From assembly GCF_019880585.1 (NCBI RefSeq), contig NZ_JAINVV010000015.1, forward strand, positions 62,001 to 126,000: 64,000 nt of DNA, given 5' to 3'. This document shows, one piece after another, positions 24,254 to 32,652 of this stretch. The translations under genes and the position numbers were made by a program. How positions within the stretch are numbered: the stretch's first letter is position 1; each line of letters begins with the position of its first letter. Origin of the DNA: Sphingomonas colocasiae (GTDB lineage Bacteria > Pseudomonadota > Alphaproteobacteria > Sphingomonadales > Sphingomonadaceae). The notes under the pieces were generated by a model that was not told the DNA's origin, did not search any database, and was given only the letters and a program-made list of their open reading frames with translations.

Positions 24254-26941
24254 ATGAGATCCAGACTGTTCGCAGGGCTGTCGCTCGCCGCGCTCGCGGC
24301 CACCGGCAACACCGCTTTCGCGCAGAGCGCAACCGATGCCAAGACGACGGAGAATGACGATCCGATCGTCGTGACCGGATCGCGCATCGATCGCGCCGGT
24401 TATGACGCACCGACGCCGACCACCGTTGTCGGCGAAGTCGATCTGCGGCTGGGGAACCGGCCGGGCATCGGGCAGGTGCTGAACGAATTGCCGCAATTCC
24501 GCTCGACGGTTTCGCCGTCCACCACCGCCGGCAATGTGATCAGCGGATCCACCGCGGCCGACCTGCGCGGGCTGGGGACCGTCCGCACGCTTTCGCTGAT
24601 CAACGGCCGCCGCTTCGTCGGCAGCAACAATCTCAACAATGTGCCGCAAAGCCTGGTCAAGCGAATCGACGTTGTCACCGGCGGCGCATCGGCCGCCTGG
24701 GGATCGGGGGCGGTCGCCGGCGTGGTCAACATCATCCTCAACGACGAGTTGGAAGGCCTGTCCATGGGCGCGCAGACCGGCATCTCGTCGCGGGGCGATG
24801 GCGCACGCTATGGCGGCGATATCGCCTGGGGCACCAATTTCGCCGACGATCGCGGACATTTCATGATCGCCGCCGAATATATCAACGACAAGGGCATTTT
24901 CGGTCGCAACGACGGATCGCGTCCGAACCTGGATGCGGACAGCTTCACGCTGCCCAACGGCAGCCTGTTGCGCGTGCGCGACGTCAACTTCCTGGATGCG
25001 ACGCCGGGCGGCGTGATCAGGAGCGGCGCGCTCGCGGGAATGGCATTCGGCGCCGATGGCAGCCTGAGCCCGCTGGCCCTGGGCAGCCAGACCAACAGCA
25101 CCGCCATGGTGGGCGGCGCCAGCCGCAGCCAGGCCGATCATATCGCGGTGAGCGCGCCCTTTGAACGGCTGAACGTCTTCGGGCGGGCGAGCTATGAATT
25201 CAGCGAGGCCGCCAGGCTCTGGTTCGACATGGGCTGGACGCGCATGTGGACCGATGGCTATCAGCTTTTCCCCGACGCATTGCGCGCCACCGCAACCAGC
25301 GGCGGGCTCGTCTTCTCCAGGGACAACGGCTTTCTTTCCCCGGCGGTGCGTGCCCAACTCGCATCGGGGCCGGCCACGTTCCGCATGGGCCGGATCCTCG
25401 ACGATATCGGGCGATATGGCGGCGTCGCCTACCGATATGAGCGCAACGACATCGAAGCCGCGATCGGGCTGGAGGGCACGCTGGGCGGCGGCTGGCGGTA
25501 CGGCACCTATTATACCCATGGTGAACTGCGGAACCGCATGAACACCTTCAACCAGCGCAACCTTGCCAACTTCAACAACGCGATCGACGCGGTGATCAAT
25601 CCCGCGAACCAGCAGATCGTCTGCCGTATCGCGCTGACCGACCCCAACACGCCATGCCGCCCGCTCAACCTGTTCGGCCAGGGCAATGCGTCGCCGGACG
25701 CGATCGCCTATGCGTTCGGCAGCGCGACCACCATCCAGACGACCAAGCTGGATGCGGCGGGCGCATCGCTGCGCGGCGATCCCTTCTCGACCTGGGCCGG
25801 GCCGGTTTCGATCGCGGTCGGCGTCGATTGGCGGCGCGAAGCGCTGGAAACCAATTATCGCGATCCCGTGTCGATGGTGAACGGCTTCAGCTATGTCATC
25901 GGCGCCCTCGACGGCAGTTTCACCGTCAAGGAAGCGTTCGGTGAAATCGCCGTGCCCCTGCTCGATCTGACGGGTGTGAAATTCGAAGTGAACGGCGCCG
26001 CGCGCTACAGCGACTACAGCACCAGCGGCGGCATCTGGACCTGGAAGACCGGCGGTACGCTGCGTCTGTTCGACGATCTGCTGCTGCGCACAGTCTATTC
26101 GCGCGACATCCGCTCACCCAATATCACCGAACTCTATACCGGGGTCAGCACTGGCATCGGCACATTGCTCGATCCGTTCCGCAACAATGCATCGGTTTCC
26201 TATTTCCGCTATGTCGGCGGCAATCCGGATCTGAAGCCCGAAACCGCCAATACGCTGACCATCGGCGGATCCTATTCGCCCTCCTTCGCGCGCGGGCTCA
26301 GCCTGTCGGTCGATTATTACAAGATCGACATCGAGGATGTGATCGGCACGATCGGCGCCCAGGATCTGGTTACCCAGTGTTTCCGCGGCAATACCGCCTT
26401 CTGCGCGCTGATCGTGCGCGACGCGTCCGGCGCGATCACGACGCTTTACGGCAACCAGCAGAATCTGGCGGCCTACAAGACGCGCGGCCTCGACATGGAA
26501 GCGTCCTACGTCCTGCCGCTGGCATCGGGTGACGCCAGCCTGCGGTTCCGCGCGCTCGCCACGCGCGTGTTCAAACTCCAGATCAACGACGGCGTGAATA
26601 TCTACGATCGTGCCGGCGATGTCGGCGACAACGTCACCTTCTCGACGCCGAAATGGAAGGCGACGGGCAGCGTCACCTATCAGGACAAGCAGTTCGGCGC
26701 TGATTTCCGCCTGCGCTACGTTGGCGGCGGATTGTACAACAGCCTGCTCAACATCGTGAACAACAAGGTCGCGGGTCGTGCCTATGTCGATCTCGGCGTC
26801 CGGTTCGAAATCGACGATTTCACGCTGTTCGCCAATGTGAACAATCTGCTCGATCGCGATCCGCCGCTCACGCCGTCGGCCATCGTCCATTACGATTCCG
26901 TCGGGCGCTATTTCTCGGGCGGCGTGAAGCTGAAATTCTGA
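24254..26941 (+). CDS. TonB-dependent outer-membrane receptor (TBDR2)
   Basis: 895 residues: signal peptide ending AFAQ (residue 24), then the plug (PIVVTGSRIDRAGYDAPTPT; LRGLGTVRTLSLINGRRF; VDVVTGGASAAWGSGAVAG) and a long barrel ending in KLKF. Its plug belongs to a different TBDR subfamily from TBDR1 and TBDR3, and the same as TBDR4 at 36097, but without an STN domain. Its signal peptide and leader nevertheless resemble those of TBDR1/3. Substrates of this subfamily are unassigned; oligopeptides or glycans are common guesses. It is followed by a hairpin terminator and an S12 hydrolase. Confidence 0.92.
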   Translation: MRSRLFAGLSLAALAATGNTAFAQSATDAKTTENDDPIVVTGSRIDRAGYDAPTPTTVVGEVDLRLGNRPGIGQVLNELPQFRSTVSPSTTAGNVISGSTAADLRGLGTVRTLSLINGRRFVGSNNLNNVPQSLVKRIDVVTGGASAAWGSGAVAGVVNIILNDELEGLSMGAQTGISSRGDGARYGGDIAWGTNFADDRGHFMIAAEYINDKGIFGRNDGSRPNLDADSFTLPNGSLLRVRDVNFLDATPGGVIRSGALAGMAFGADGSLSPLALGSQTNSTAMVGGASRSQADHIAVSAPFERLNVFGRASYEFSEAARLWFDMGWTRMWTDGYQLFPDALRATATSGGLVFSRDNGFLSPAVRAQLASGPATFRMGRILDDIGRYGGVAYRYERNDIEAAIGLEGTLGGGWRYGTYYTHGELRNRMNTFNQRNLANFNNAIDAVINPANQQIVCRIALTDPNTPCRPLNLFGQGNASPDAIAYAFGSATTIQTTKLDAAGASLRGDPFSTWAGPVSIAVGVDWRREALETNYRDPVSMVNGFSYVIGALDGSFTVKEAFGEIAVPLLDLTGVKFEVNGAARYSDYSTSGGIWTWKTGGTLRLFDDLLLRTVYSRDIRSPNITELYTGVSTGIGTLLDPFRNNASVSYFRYVGGNPDLKPETANTLTIGGSYSPSFARGLSLSVDYYKIDIEDVIGTIGAQDLVTQCFRGNTAFCALIVRDASGAITTLYGNQQNLAAYKTRGLDMEASYVLPLASGDASLRFRALATRVFKLQINDGVNIYDRAGDVGDNVTFSTPKWKATGSVTYQDKQFGADFRLRYVGGGLYNSLLNIVNNKVAGRAYVDLGVRFEIDDFTLFANVNNLLDRDPPLTPSAIVHYDSVGRYFSGGVKLKF

Positions 26942-26958
26942 CGCGGAAAGTTCGGCAA

Positions 26959-26994
26959 CGGCCCCGATGCACCACGCATCGGGGCCGGGTTTTC
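26959..26994 (+). terminator. intrinsic terminator/attenuator after TBDR2
   Basis: CGGCCCCGATGC and GCATCGGGGCCG form a perfect 12-bp stem with loop ACCAC, followed by GGTTTTC. It lies between TBDR2 and the S12 hydrolase 76 nt downstream, so it may reduce rather than stop read-through into the hydrolase. Confidence 0.75.
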
Positions 26995-27017
26995 AATCAC
27001 CTAGAGGATAATGACTG

Positions 27018-28190
27018 ATGAGAGGATCGAGGAAATATTGGCTGGCCCTCACGCCCGCATTGTTGTTGCTGGCGCATGCGATGCCGGCACCCGCATCGGC
27101 GGGTGCGGCCGCCGCGTCGGCAACGGCGATCGACGGCAAGGCGATCGACAGGGTTCTGGCCGGGGAACTGGCCAAGGGCAAGCTGGCGGGCGCCGTGGTC
27201 GGCATACTCCAGAATGGCAGGGTCACGCTGGTGAAGGGCTATGGCATGGCCGATCTGGAGGATGGCCAACCCGTAAAGCCGGACACGATCTTCCGCATCG
27301 GATCGGTCACCAAGCAGTTCACGGCCGCGATGCTGCTGCTGCTCGTCGAGCGCGGCCAAGTGTCGCTGAGCGATCCGATCAGCAAATATTTCCCCGATTT
27401 CCCGAAGGCGGAGGGGATCACGGTCCGCCATCTGCTCAATCACACATCGGGCATCCACAGCTATACCGATCAGGCCTTCTGGGAGGCGAAGAGCCCGCTT
27501 GGGGTGCGGATGTGGCGCGCGCATACGATGCCCGAACTGGTCACCGGCATTGCCGCGCAGGACAATCTCACCGATTTTCCGGTCGGCACCGATTATCGCT
27601 ACAATAATTCGGCCTATGTGATGGCCGGCGCGCTGGTGGAGAAGCTGACCGGCAAACCCTATGCCCTCGCGCTCGACGAGATGATCGCAAAGCCGCTGGG
27701 GCTGGCCGACACCGCCTATGACGACGAACTGACGATCGTTCCGCGCCGCGCCAAGGGATATGGGTTGCGCAGCGACAGGCTGATCAATGCGGAAGCATTG
27801 TCGGTCAGCATTTCGGGCGGCGCGGGCGGGATGCGCTCGACCGCATCCGATCTGTTGCGCTGGCATGCCGCGCTGTTCGGCGGAAAGCTGCTGAAGCCCG
27901 AAAGCCTGGCGCTGATGCTCGAGCCGACAAAGCTCAAGGATGGCCGGACGACCAGCCAGTCGCGCAAACCCGGCGCGGACGGCCGGCCGCCATTGGACTA
28001 TGGCCTGGGCATCGCCTTCGGCACGCGCGACGGCCGCCGCCTGATCGGCCATGGCGGGGCGATCAACGGCTTCGCCAGCAGCCTCTATACTTTCCCCGAT
28101 CGCAGCACGACGATCGTGGTGCTGGCAAACACCGACAATGGCGCCAGCGACAGCGTCTGGAACATCGCGGATATCGTTTTGGGCAAATAG
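27018..28190 (+). CDS. secreted S12 serine hydrolase
   Basis: 390 residues: Sec signal ending about ASAGA (residue 30), SVTK (Ser96, Lys99), YNN (Tyr195), and a C-terminal HGGAINGF. Length and motifs fit the compact S12 group (class C beta-lactamase-like esterases and D-peptidases). GAGGATAATGACTG precedes the ATG. It sits directly after TBDR2, mirroring the TBDR1-hydrolase pairing, and probably acts on the imported compound in the periplasm. Confidence 0.88.
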   Translation: MRGSRKYWLALTPALLLLAHAMPAPASAGAAAASATAIDGKAIDRVLAGELAKGKLAGAVVGILQNGRVTLVKGYGMADLEDGQPVKPDTIFRIGSVTKQFTAAMLLLLVERGQVSLSDPISKYFPDFPKAEGITVRHLLNHTSGIHSYTDQAFWEAKSPLGVRMWRAHTMPELVTGIAAQDNLTDFPVGTDYRYNNSAYVMAGALVEKLTGKPYALALDEMIAKPLGLADTAYDDELTIVPRRAKGYGLRSDRLINAEALSVSISGGAGGMRSTASDLLRWHAALFGGKLLKPESLALMLEPTKLKDGRTTSQSRKPGADGRPPLDYGLGIAFGTRDGRRLIGHGGAINGFASSLYTFPDRSTTIVVLANTDNGASDSVWNIADIVLGK

Positions 28191-28219
28191 GTTCCGGCCT
28201 CCGCATCGGCGATGCTTGA

Positions 28220-28260
28220 CGCCGCGAAAGGCCCGGACGGCTTTTCGCGGCGTTTTTTTT
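28220..28260 (+). terminator. Rho-independent terminator
   Basis: CGCCGCGAAA pairs with TTTCGCGGCG around a 13-nt loop and is followed directly by eight T. It closes the TBDR2-hydrolase unit 30 nt after the hydrolase stop codon and isolates the next promoter. Confidence 0.9.
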
Positions 28261-28296
28261 CGTGTCGCACGCAAGCGACGAACGCACCGCCCATCA

Positions 28297-28311
28297 TTTA
28301 GACCAGCTAAA
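28297..28311. promoter_or_regulatory. TTTAG-N5-CTAAA operator, site C
   Basis: TTTAGACCAGCTAAA ends 119 nt before the TBDR3 start codon. The outer arms are identical to sites A, B and D, and the tail CATCGACGATTTACCCCCATATTC resembles that of site A. Confidence 0.7.
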
Positions 28312-28430
28312 ACACATCGACGATTTACCCCCATATTCCTGCGTTTCGAGCTGCGGAAAACTATGGCCAAGGCGACACGCCCGGACAAACCGGGCTGGGC
28401 CGCATTCACTTCATCAGGGGGGATTGGGCA

Positions 28431-30623
28431 ATGAAATCCAAATGGCTCGCAGGTCTTTCGTTTCTCGCGCTGGCGACCACCGGCAACGCGGCGTTCGCGC
28501 AGAGCGGCAATGAGACGGAAACCGCTTCGAACGACGAGATCGTCGTCACCGCGCAGAAGCGCGAGGAAAAGCTGCGGGAAGTGCCGATCTCGATCAGCGC
28601 GGTGACCGGCGACATGATGGAGCGCCAGGGCGCGACGCGCTTCTCCGACATTGCCGGCTATATTCCCGGCCTCACCTATCAGCCCGGCACCAGCGGCGCG
28701 GCGGGCGAAAGCCGGTTCAACATCCGCGGCGTTTCCCAGTCGAATTCGCCGATTTCGGGCACCGCCATCTATATCGACGATATCCCCACCACGGTGCACG
28801 GCGCCAACGGCGCCGCGACCTTCAAGGCGATCGACCTGTTTCCCTATGATACCGATCGGGTGGAAGTGCTGCGCGGTCCGCAGGGCACGCTCTATGGCGA
28901 CAGCACGATCGGCGGCCTGATCAAATATGTGACCAAGAGCGGCGATGTGAACGATTTCTCCGCCGCCGCGGGCGTGGAAGCGACCGCGATCGACGGCGGC
29001 GAAGGCATCGGCCTGGGCGCGCGCGGCGTGGTGAATGTGCCGATCGCCCCCGGACTGCTCGGCGTGCGGGTCAGCGGTTTCTATCAGGAAACGCCGGGTT
29101 ACCAGACCAATATCGCGACCGGCGACAAGGGCACCAACTGGGTCGAGCAGCGCGGCCTGCGCATCGCGGCGCGGTTCACGCCCAGCCACAATTTCTCGAT
29201 CGACGCCCAATGGATGAAAACCCAGTTCAAATCGGGCGATCGCGCCATGACGCAGCTGATCCCGGGCACGCTGACGCCGCTCAACGGCGATTACATCAAT
29301 TTCTCGCCGGTGGCGCAGCCGACCGCGCAGGATTTCCAGCTCGGTTCGCTCACCGCGCGCTATGATGCGGGTCCGGTCAGCCTGACCGCGGTCAGCGGCT
29401 ATTCCAAGGTCATCCGCAGCTTCACCGCCGACTATACTTTCTTCGTGCGCGATTTCGTTGCCGGATATACCGGCGGCGCCGTCACCGATGCGCTGGGCAT
29501 TTTCGACGCCCCCAACCAGACCGAGAAATACACCCAGGAGGTTCGCCTCGCTTCTTCCGGCGAAAACCGGTTCAACTGGGTCATCGGTGGCTATTACACG
29601 GTCGAAAAGACCAATGGTGCGTCTTATACCATCCCGCAATATGCCGATGGGTCGCCCATCACCAACCTGCCGCCGATCTTCAATTCATTCGTGAAGGCGC
29701 GCTACACCGACAAGTCGCTTTTCGCCAATGCGACCTACAAGATCACCGACAAATGGGAGGTGTCGGGCGGGATCCGACATTCCTGGATCACCGATCGCTT
29801 CAACAACCGGTCCGAGAGCCTGTTCTTCCCGACGGGCGAGCAAACCGACGCATCGAGCGGCAAGAACAGCGCAACCACCTGGTCGCTCGGCACGCGCTAT
29901 ATCGCCAGCGACGATCTGATGGCGTTCGTCCGCGTTGCGACCGGGTTCCGGGCCGGCAGCACCAACGCCAACTCGAGCTGGCCGGGCGTTCCGGACAGTT
30001 ACGGCAATGACAGCATGATCTCTTACGAAGCCGGCGTACGCGCGGATTTCCTCGACGATCGGGCGTCGATCGACCTGACGCTCTATTATCTGAACTGGAC
30101 CGACATGTTCGTGTTCGGCCAATCGCCCGATGGTCTTTTCGGCTTCACCACCAATGGCGGCAAGGCGAATGGCGGCGGCCTGGAATTCACCGGCACGCTG
30201 CGGCCCGTGCGTAACCTGACACTGACCGCGACCGCAGCCTATTTCGGACTGAAATTGCGCCAGGACCTGCCCGATGTCGGCGCACGGGCGGGAGATCGTC
30301 CGCCGGCCACGCCGGCCTGGAGCGGATCGTTCCTGGCGGATTATGCGGTGCCGCTGGGCGGCGACTGGGACCTGCATCTCGGCGGCGGCATCCGCTGGTC
30401 CACCAGCAACTGGTCCGAATTCCGCGACGATCCAACCAGCCTTCGCCTTCCCGGTTATGCCATCGGCGATCTCAACGCATCGATCTCCAACGATCGCTGG
30501 ACGGTGCGCGCCTATGTCCGCAACGTCACCGACAGTCACAAGGTCGCATCGATGGGGCTGGACAATCGTGGCATCCTGATGATGCCGCGCACGGTGGGCC
30601 TCGCGGTCGACGTGAAGTTCTGA
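28431..30623 (+). CDS. TonB-dependent outer-membrane receptor (TBDR3)
   Basis: 730 residues, a close paralogue of TBDR1 through its whole length: signal ending AFAQ, then EIVVTAQKREEKLREVPISI at the plug start, shared VEVLRGPQGTLYGDSTIGG, and shared barrel segments (TATAAYFGLKLRQDLPDVGA). It ends AVDVKF. No STN domain. GGGGGGATTGGGCA precedes the ATG. Three esterase genes follow in the same direction (first gap 22 nt), so receptor and esterases form a likely operon. Confidence 0.92.
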   Translation: MKSKWLAGLSFLALATTGNAAFAQSGNETETASNDEIVVTAQKREEKLREVPISISAVTGDMMERQGATRFSDIAGYIPGLTYQPGTSGAAGESRFNIRGVSQSNSPISGTAIYIDDIPTTVHGANGAATFKAIDLFPYDTDRVEVLRGPQGTLYGDSTIGGLIKYVTKSGDVNDFSAAAGVEATAIDGGEGIGLGARGVVNVPIAPGLLGVRVSGFYQETPGYQTNIATGDKGTNWVEQRGLRIAARFTPSHNFSIDAQWMKTQFKSGDRAMTQLIPGTLTPLNGDYINFSPVAQPTAQDFQLGSLTARYDAGPVSLTAVSGYSKVIRSFTADYTFFVRDFVAGYTGGAVTDALGIFDAPNQTEKYTQEVRLASSGENRFNWVIGGYYTVEKTNGASYTIPQYADGSPITNLPPIFNSFVKARYTDKSLFANATYKITDKWEVSGGIRHSWITDRFNNRSESLFFPTGEQTDASSGKNSATTWSLGTRYIASDDLMAFVRVATGFRAGSTNANSSWPGVPDSYGNDSMISYEAGVRADFLDDRASIDLTLYYLNWTDMFVFGQSPDGLFGFTTNGGKANGGGLEFTGTLRPVRNLTLTATAAYFGLKLRQDLPDVGARAGDRPPATPAWSGSFLADYAVPLGGDWDLHLGGGIRWSTSNWSEFRDDPTSLRLPGYAIGDLNASISNDRWTVRAYVRNVTDSHKVASMGLDNRGILMMPRTVGLAVDVKF

Positions 30624-30645
30624 TGGGCGCGACAGGAGAGCGGAC

Positions 30646-31596
30646 ATGAAGATCTTCAGCCTTATCGCATTCTGCGCGGCGGCGGCGTTGTCTGCGCCCG
30701 CCGCAGCGCAGGCGGACAAGCCGTTCCGGCCGGCATCGATGCACGACCTGACCTCGGCCGAGGGATTGAGCTACCGCATCATCGTCGCCCCGCCCGCCGG
30801 CCCGGCACCTGCGGCGGGCTATCCGGTGATCTATATCGTCGATGGCAATGCCTGGACGTTGCTGGCGTCCGAAGTGATCCGCACCAACCTGGATTTCGGG
30901 ACGCAGGCGAAGGTCGAGCCGGCGGTGGTCGTCGGCGTCGGTTATCCGATCGAGGGCGCGTTCGATCTGGCGCGGCGCACAACCGATCTGACGACGCCGT
31001 CGTCAGTCGCGTCCGACGTCAAATGGGGCAAGGTCGGCGGCTATGAAGCGATGATCCGCTTCATCCAGGAACGGGTAAAGCCCGATATCGAAAAGCGCTT
31101 CCCGATCGACAAGGGCCGCCAGTCGCTGGCGGGGCATTCGCTGGGCGGGCTGTTCACCCTGCGCACGCTGATGAACCACCCCGACTGGTATCAGAACTAT
31201 CTCGCGCTCAGCCCGTCGATCTGGTGGAACGACGCCGCCTTGCTCAAGGAAGCGGCGGCGCTGGGTGCGTCTTCGCCCCAGCGCAAGGCGCGCGTCTATC
31301 TCGGCATCGGCCAGTTCGAGCAATATTATTCGCCGGAATTCCTGCAGAAGATGGAGACCAGCGTGCGCGCCAGGGCGGCCGCCGATCCCGCCGCGCTCGG
31401 TGGCATGAGCGTCGAAGCCTATATGGCCGAGATGCGGAAGAGCAAAGGCAACATGGTCGACAATGCCCGGCAGATGGCGAAGATATTGGGCGAAAATGGG
31501 CTGGATGTCCGGTTCGACCATTTCCCCGACGAGGATCATTTCTCGGTGCTGCCGGCCCAGTTCGCCCGTGCGGTTCCGTTCGCCCTCCGGAAATGA
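30646..31596 (+). CDS. secreted alpha/beta-hydrolase-fold esterase, copy 1
   Basis: 316 residues: Sec signal ending AAAQA (residue 23), then a PF00756-type esterase domain of the IroE/Fes group: VIYIVDGNAW, GVGYPIEGAFDLARR, and LAGHSLGGLFTLRTL (Ser165 nucleophile), with the likely catalytic His in EDHFSVLP near the C-terminus. IroE-like enzymes open lactones of siderophores in the periplasm. AGGAGAGCGGAC precedes the ATG. It is the first of three tandem paralogues after TBDR3. The true ester or amide substrate is unknown. Confidence 0.87.
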   Translation: MKIFSLIAFCAAAALSAPAAAQADKPFRPASMHDLTSAEGLSYRIIVAPPAGPAPAAGYPVIYIVDGNAWTLLASEVIRTNLDFGTQAKVEPAVVVGVGYPIEGAFDLARRTTDLTTPSSVASDVKWGKVGGYEAMIRFIQERVKPDIEKRFPIDKGRQSLAGHSLGGLFTLRTLMNHPDWYQNYLALSPSIWWNDAALLKEAAALGASSPQRKARVYLGIGQFEQYYSPEFLQKMETSVRARAAADPAALGGMSVEAYMAEMRKSKGNMVDNARQMAKILGENGLDVRFDHFPDEDHFSVLPAQFARAVPFALRK

Positions 31597-31666
31597 AGGG
31601 GCGCGGCCTCGTTTCGAAGGTGTCGCCACACTGCCTGCGACGGGCAAGAATCTCCGGAGAAAATGC

Positions 31667-32617
31667 ATGAAATCCATCGGATTCCTCGCCCTCGCCCTAG
31701 CGGCAGGCCTGGCAACGACCGCACCGGCACGGGCCGATGAGCCCTTCCTGCCGATCGCATCGCACGATCTGAAATCGGCCGAGGGCCTCACATACCGCAT
31801 CATCGTCGCGCCGCCGGCCGGCCCGGCGCCGGCGGCGGGTTATCCGGTGATCTATGTGGTGGACGGCAATGCCTGGGCACCGTTCGTCTCGGAAGTGATC
31901 CGCACCAATCTGGAATTCGGCCTGCGCAGCAAGGTGGAGCCGGCGGTGGTGGTCGGCATCGGCTATCCGATCGAGGGCGCGTTCGATCTTTCCCGCCGCG
32001 ACTGGGATCTGACCACACCGTCTCCGGTGCCGTCGGATGCGGGAAGCAGCAAGATCGGCGGCTATGAGGCGATGATCCGCTTCATCCAGGAGCGGGTGAA
32101 GCCGGATATCGAGAAGCGCTTCGCGATCGACCGGACGCGGCAGACGCTGGCCGGCCATTCGCTGGGCGGCCTGTTCACGCTCCGCACGCTGATGAACCAT
32201 TCGGACTGGTTTCAGACCTATCTCGCGCTCAGCCCCTCGATCTGGTGGCACGATGCCCTGCTGCTCAAGGAAGCCGCCGCGTTCTCGCCCAGCCCGGCGC
32301 AACGCGCCGCGCGCGTCTATATCGGGGTCGGCGAACTCGAGGAATATCTGACCGCGAAATACCGGGTGGAGATGGAAGCGCAGGCCCGCATCCTGTTCGC
32401 CGCGGACCCCAAGTCCCTGGGCGCCGAAAGCGTCGAAGCGTTCGTCGCGGCCATGAGCAGCCGAAAACAGCATATGGTCGACAATGCCCGCATGATGGCG
32501 AAGTCGCTCGGCGACAAGGGTATCAAGGTGAAGTTCGACCTGTTTCCCGAGGAGGATCACTTCTCCGTGCTGCCGTCCGAATTCGGCCGCGCCGTTCCGT
32601 TCGCGCTCGGCAAATGA
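31667..32617 (+). CDS. secreted alpha/beta-hydrolase-fold esterase, copy 2
   Basis: 316 residues with signal MKSIGFLALALA... and the same catalytic layout as copy 1 (VIYVVDGNAW, AGHSLGGLFTLRTL, EEDHFSVLP). CCGGAGA precedes the ATG at 31667; a longer frame would run through the previous gene. It is more similar to copy 3 than to copy 1 in the segment SKVEPAVVVGIGYPI and in SPSIWWHDA. It probably arose by tandem duplication. Residues around the active-site entrance (RDWDLTTPSPVPSDAG) differ between copies, which could change specificity. Confidence 0.87.
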   Translation: MKSIGFLALALAAGLATTAPARADEPFLPIASHDLKSAEGLTYRIIVAPPAGPAPAAGYPVIYVVDGNAWAPFVSEVIRTNLEFGLRSKVEPAVVVGIGYPIEGAFDLSRRDWDLTTPSPVPSDAGSSKIGGYEAMIRFIQERVKPDIEKRFAIDRTRQTLAGHSLGGLFTLRTLMNHSDWFQTYLALSPSIWWHDALLLKEAAAFSPSPAQRAARVYIGVGELEEYLTAKYRVEMEAQARILFAADPKSLGAESVEAFVAAMSSRKQHMVDNARMMAKSLGDKGIKVKFDLFPEEDHFSVLPSEFGRAVPFALGK

Positions 32618-32652
32618 CCGCGCGGCCTCGCCTGATCTTCCGGAGACCGGCC

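Noticed and set aside
28338-28430. A riboswitch in the conserved 120-nt TBDR leaders
   Set aside because: Only the ends (operator tail, G-rich RBS) are similar; the middle parts differ between the three leaders and no known aptamer pattern such as the cobalamin box is visible.
26997-29639. An 880-codon open frame antisense to the S12 hydrolase and TBDR3
   Set aside because: It spans a strong intrinsic terminator and an operator, has no RBS and no recognisable motif. It is a shadow frame.
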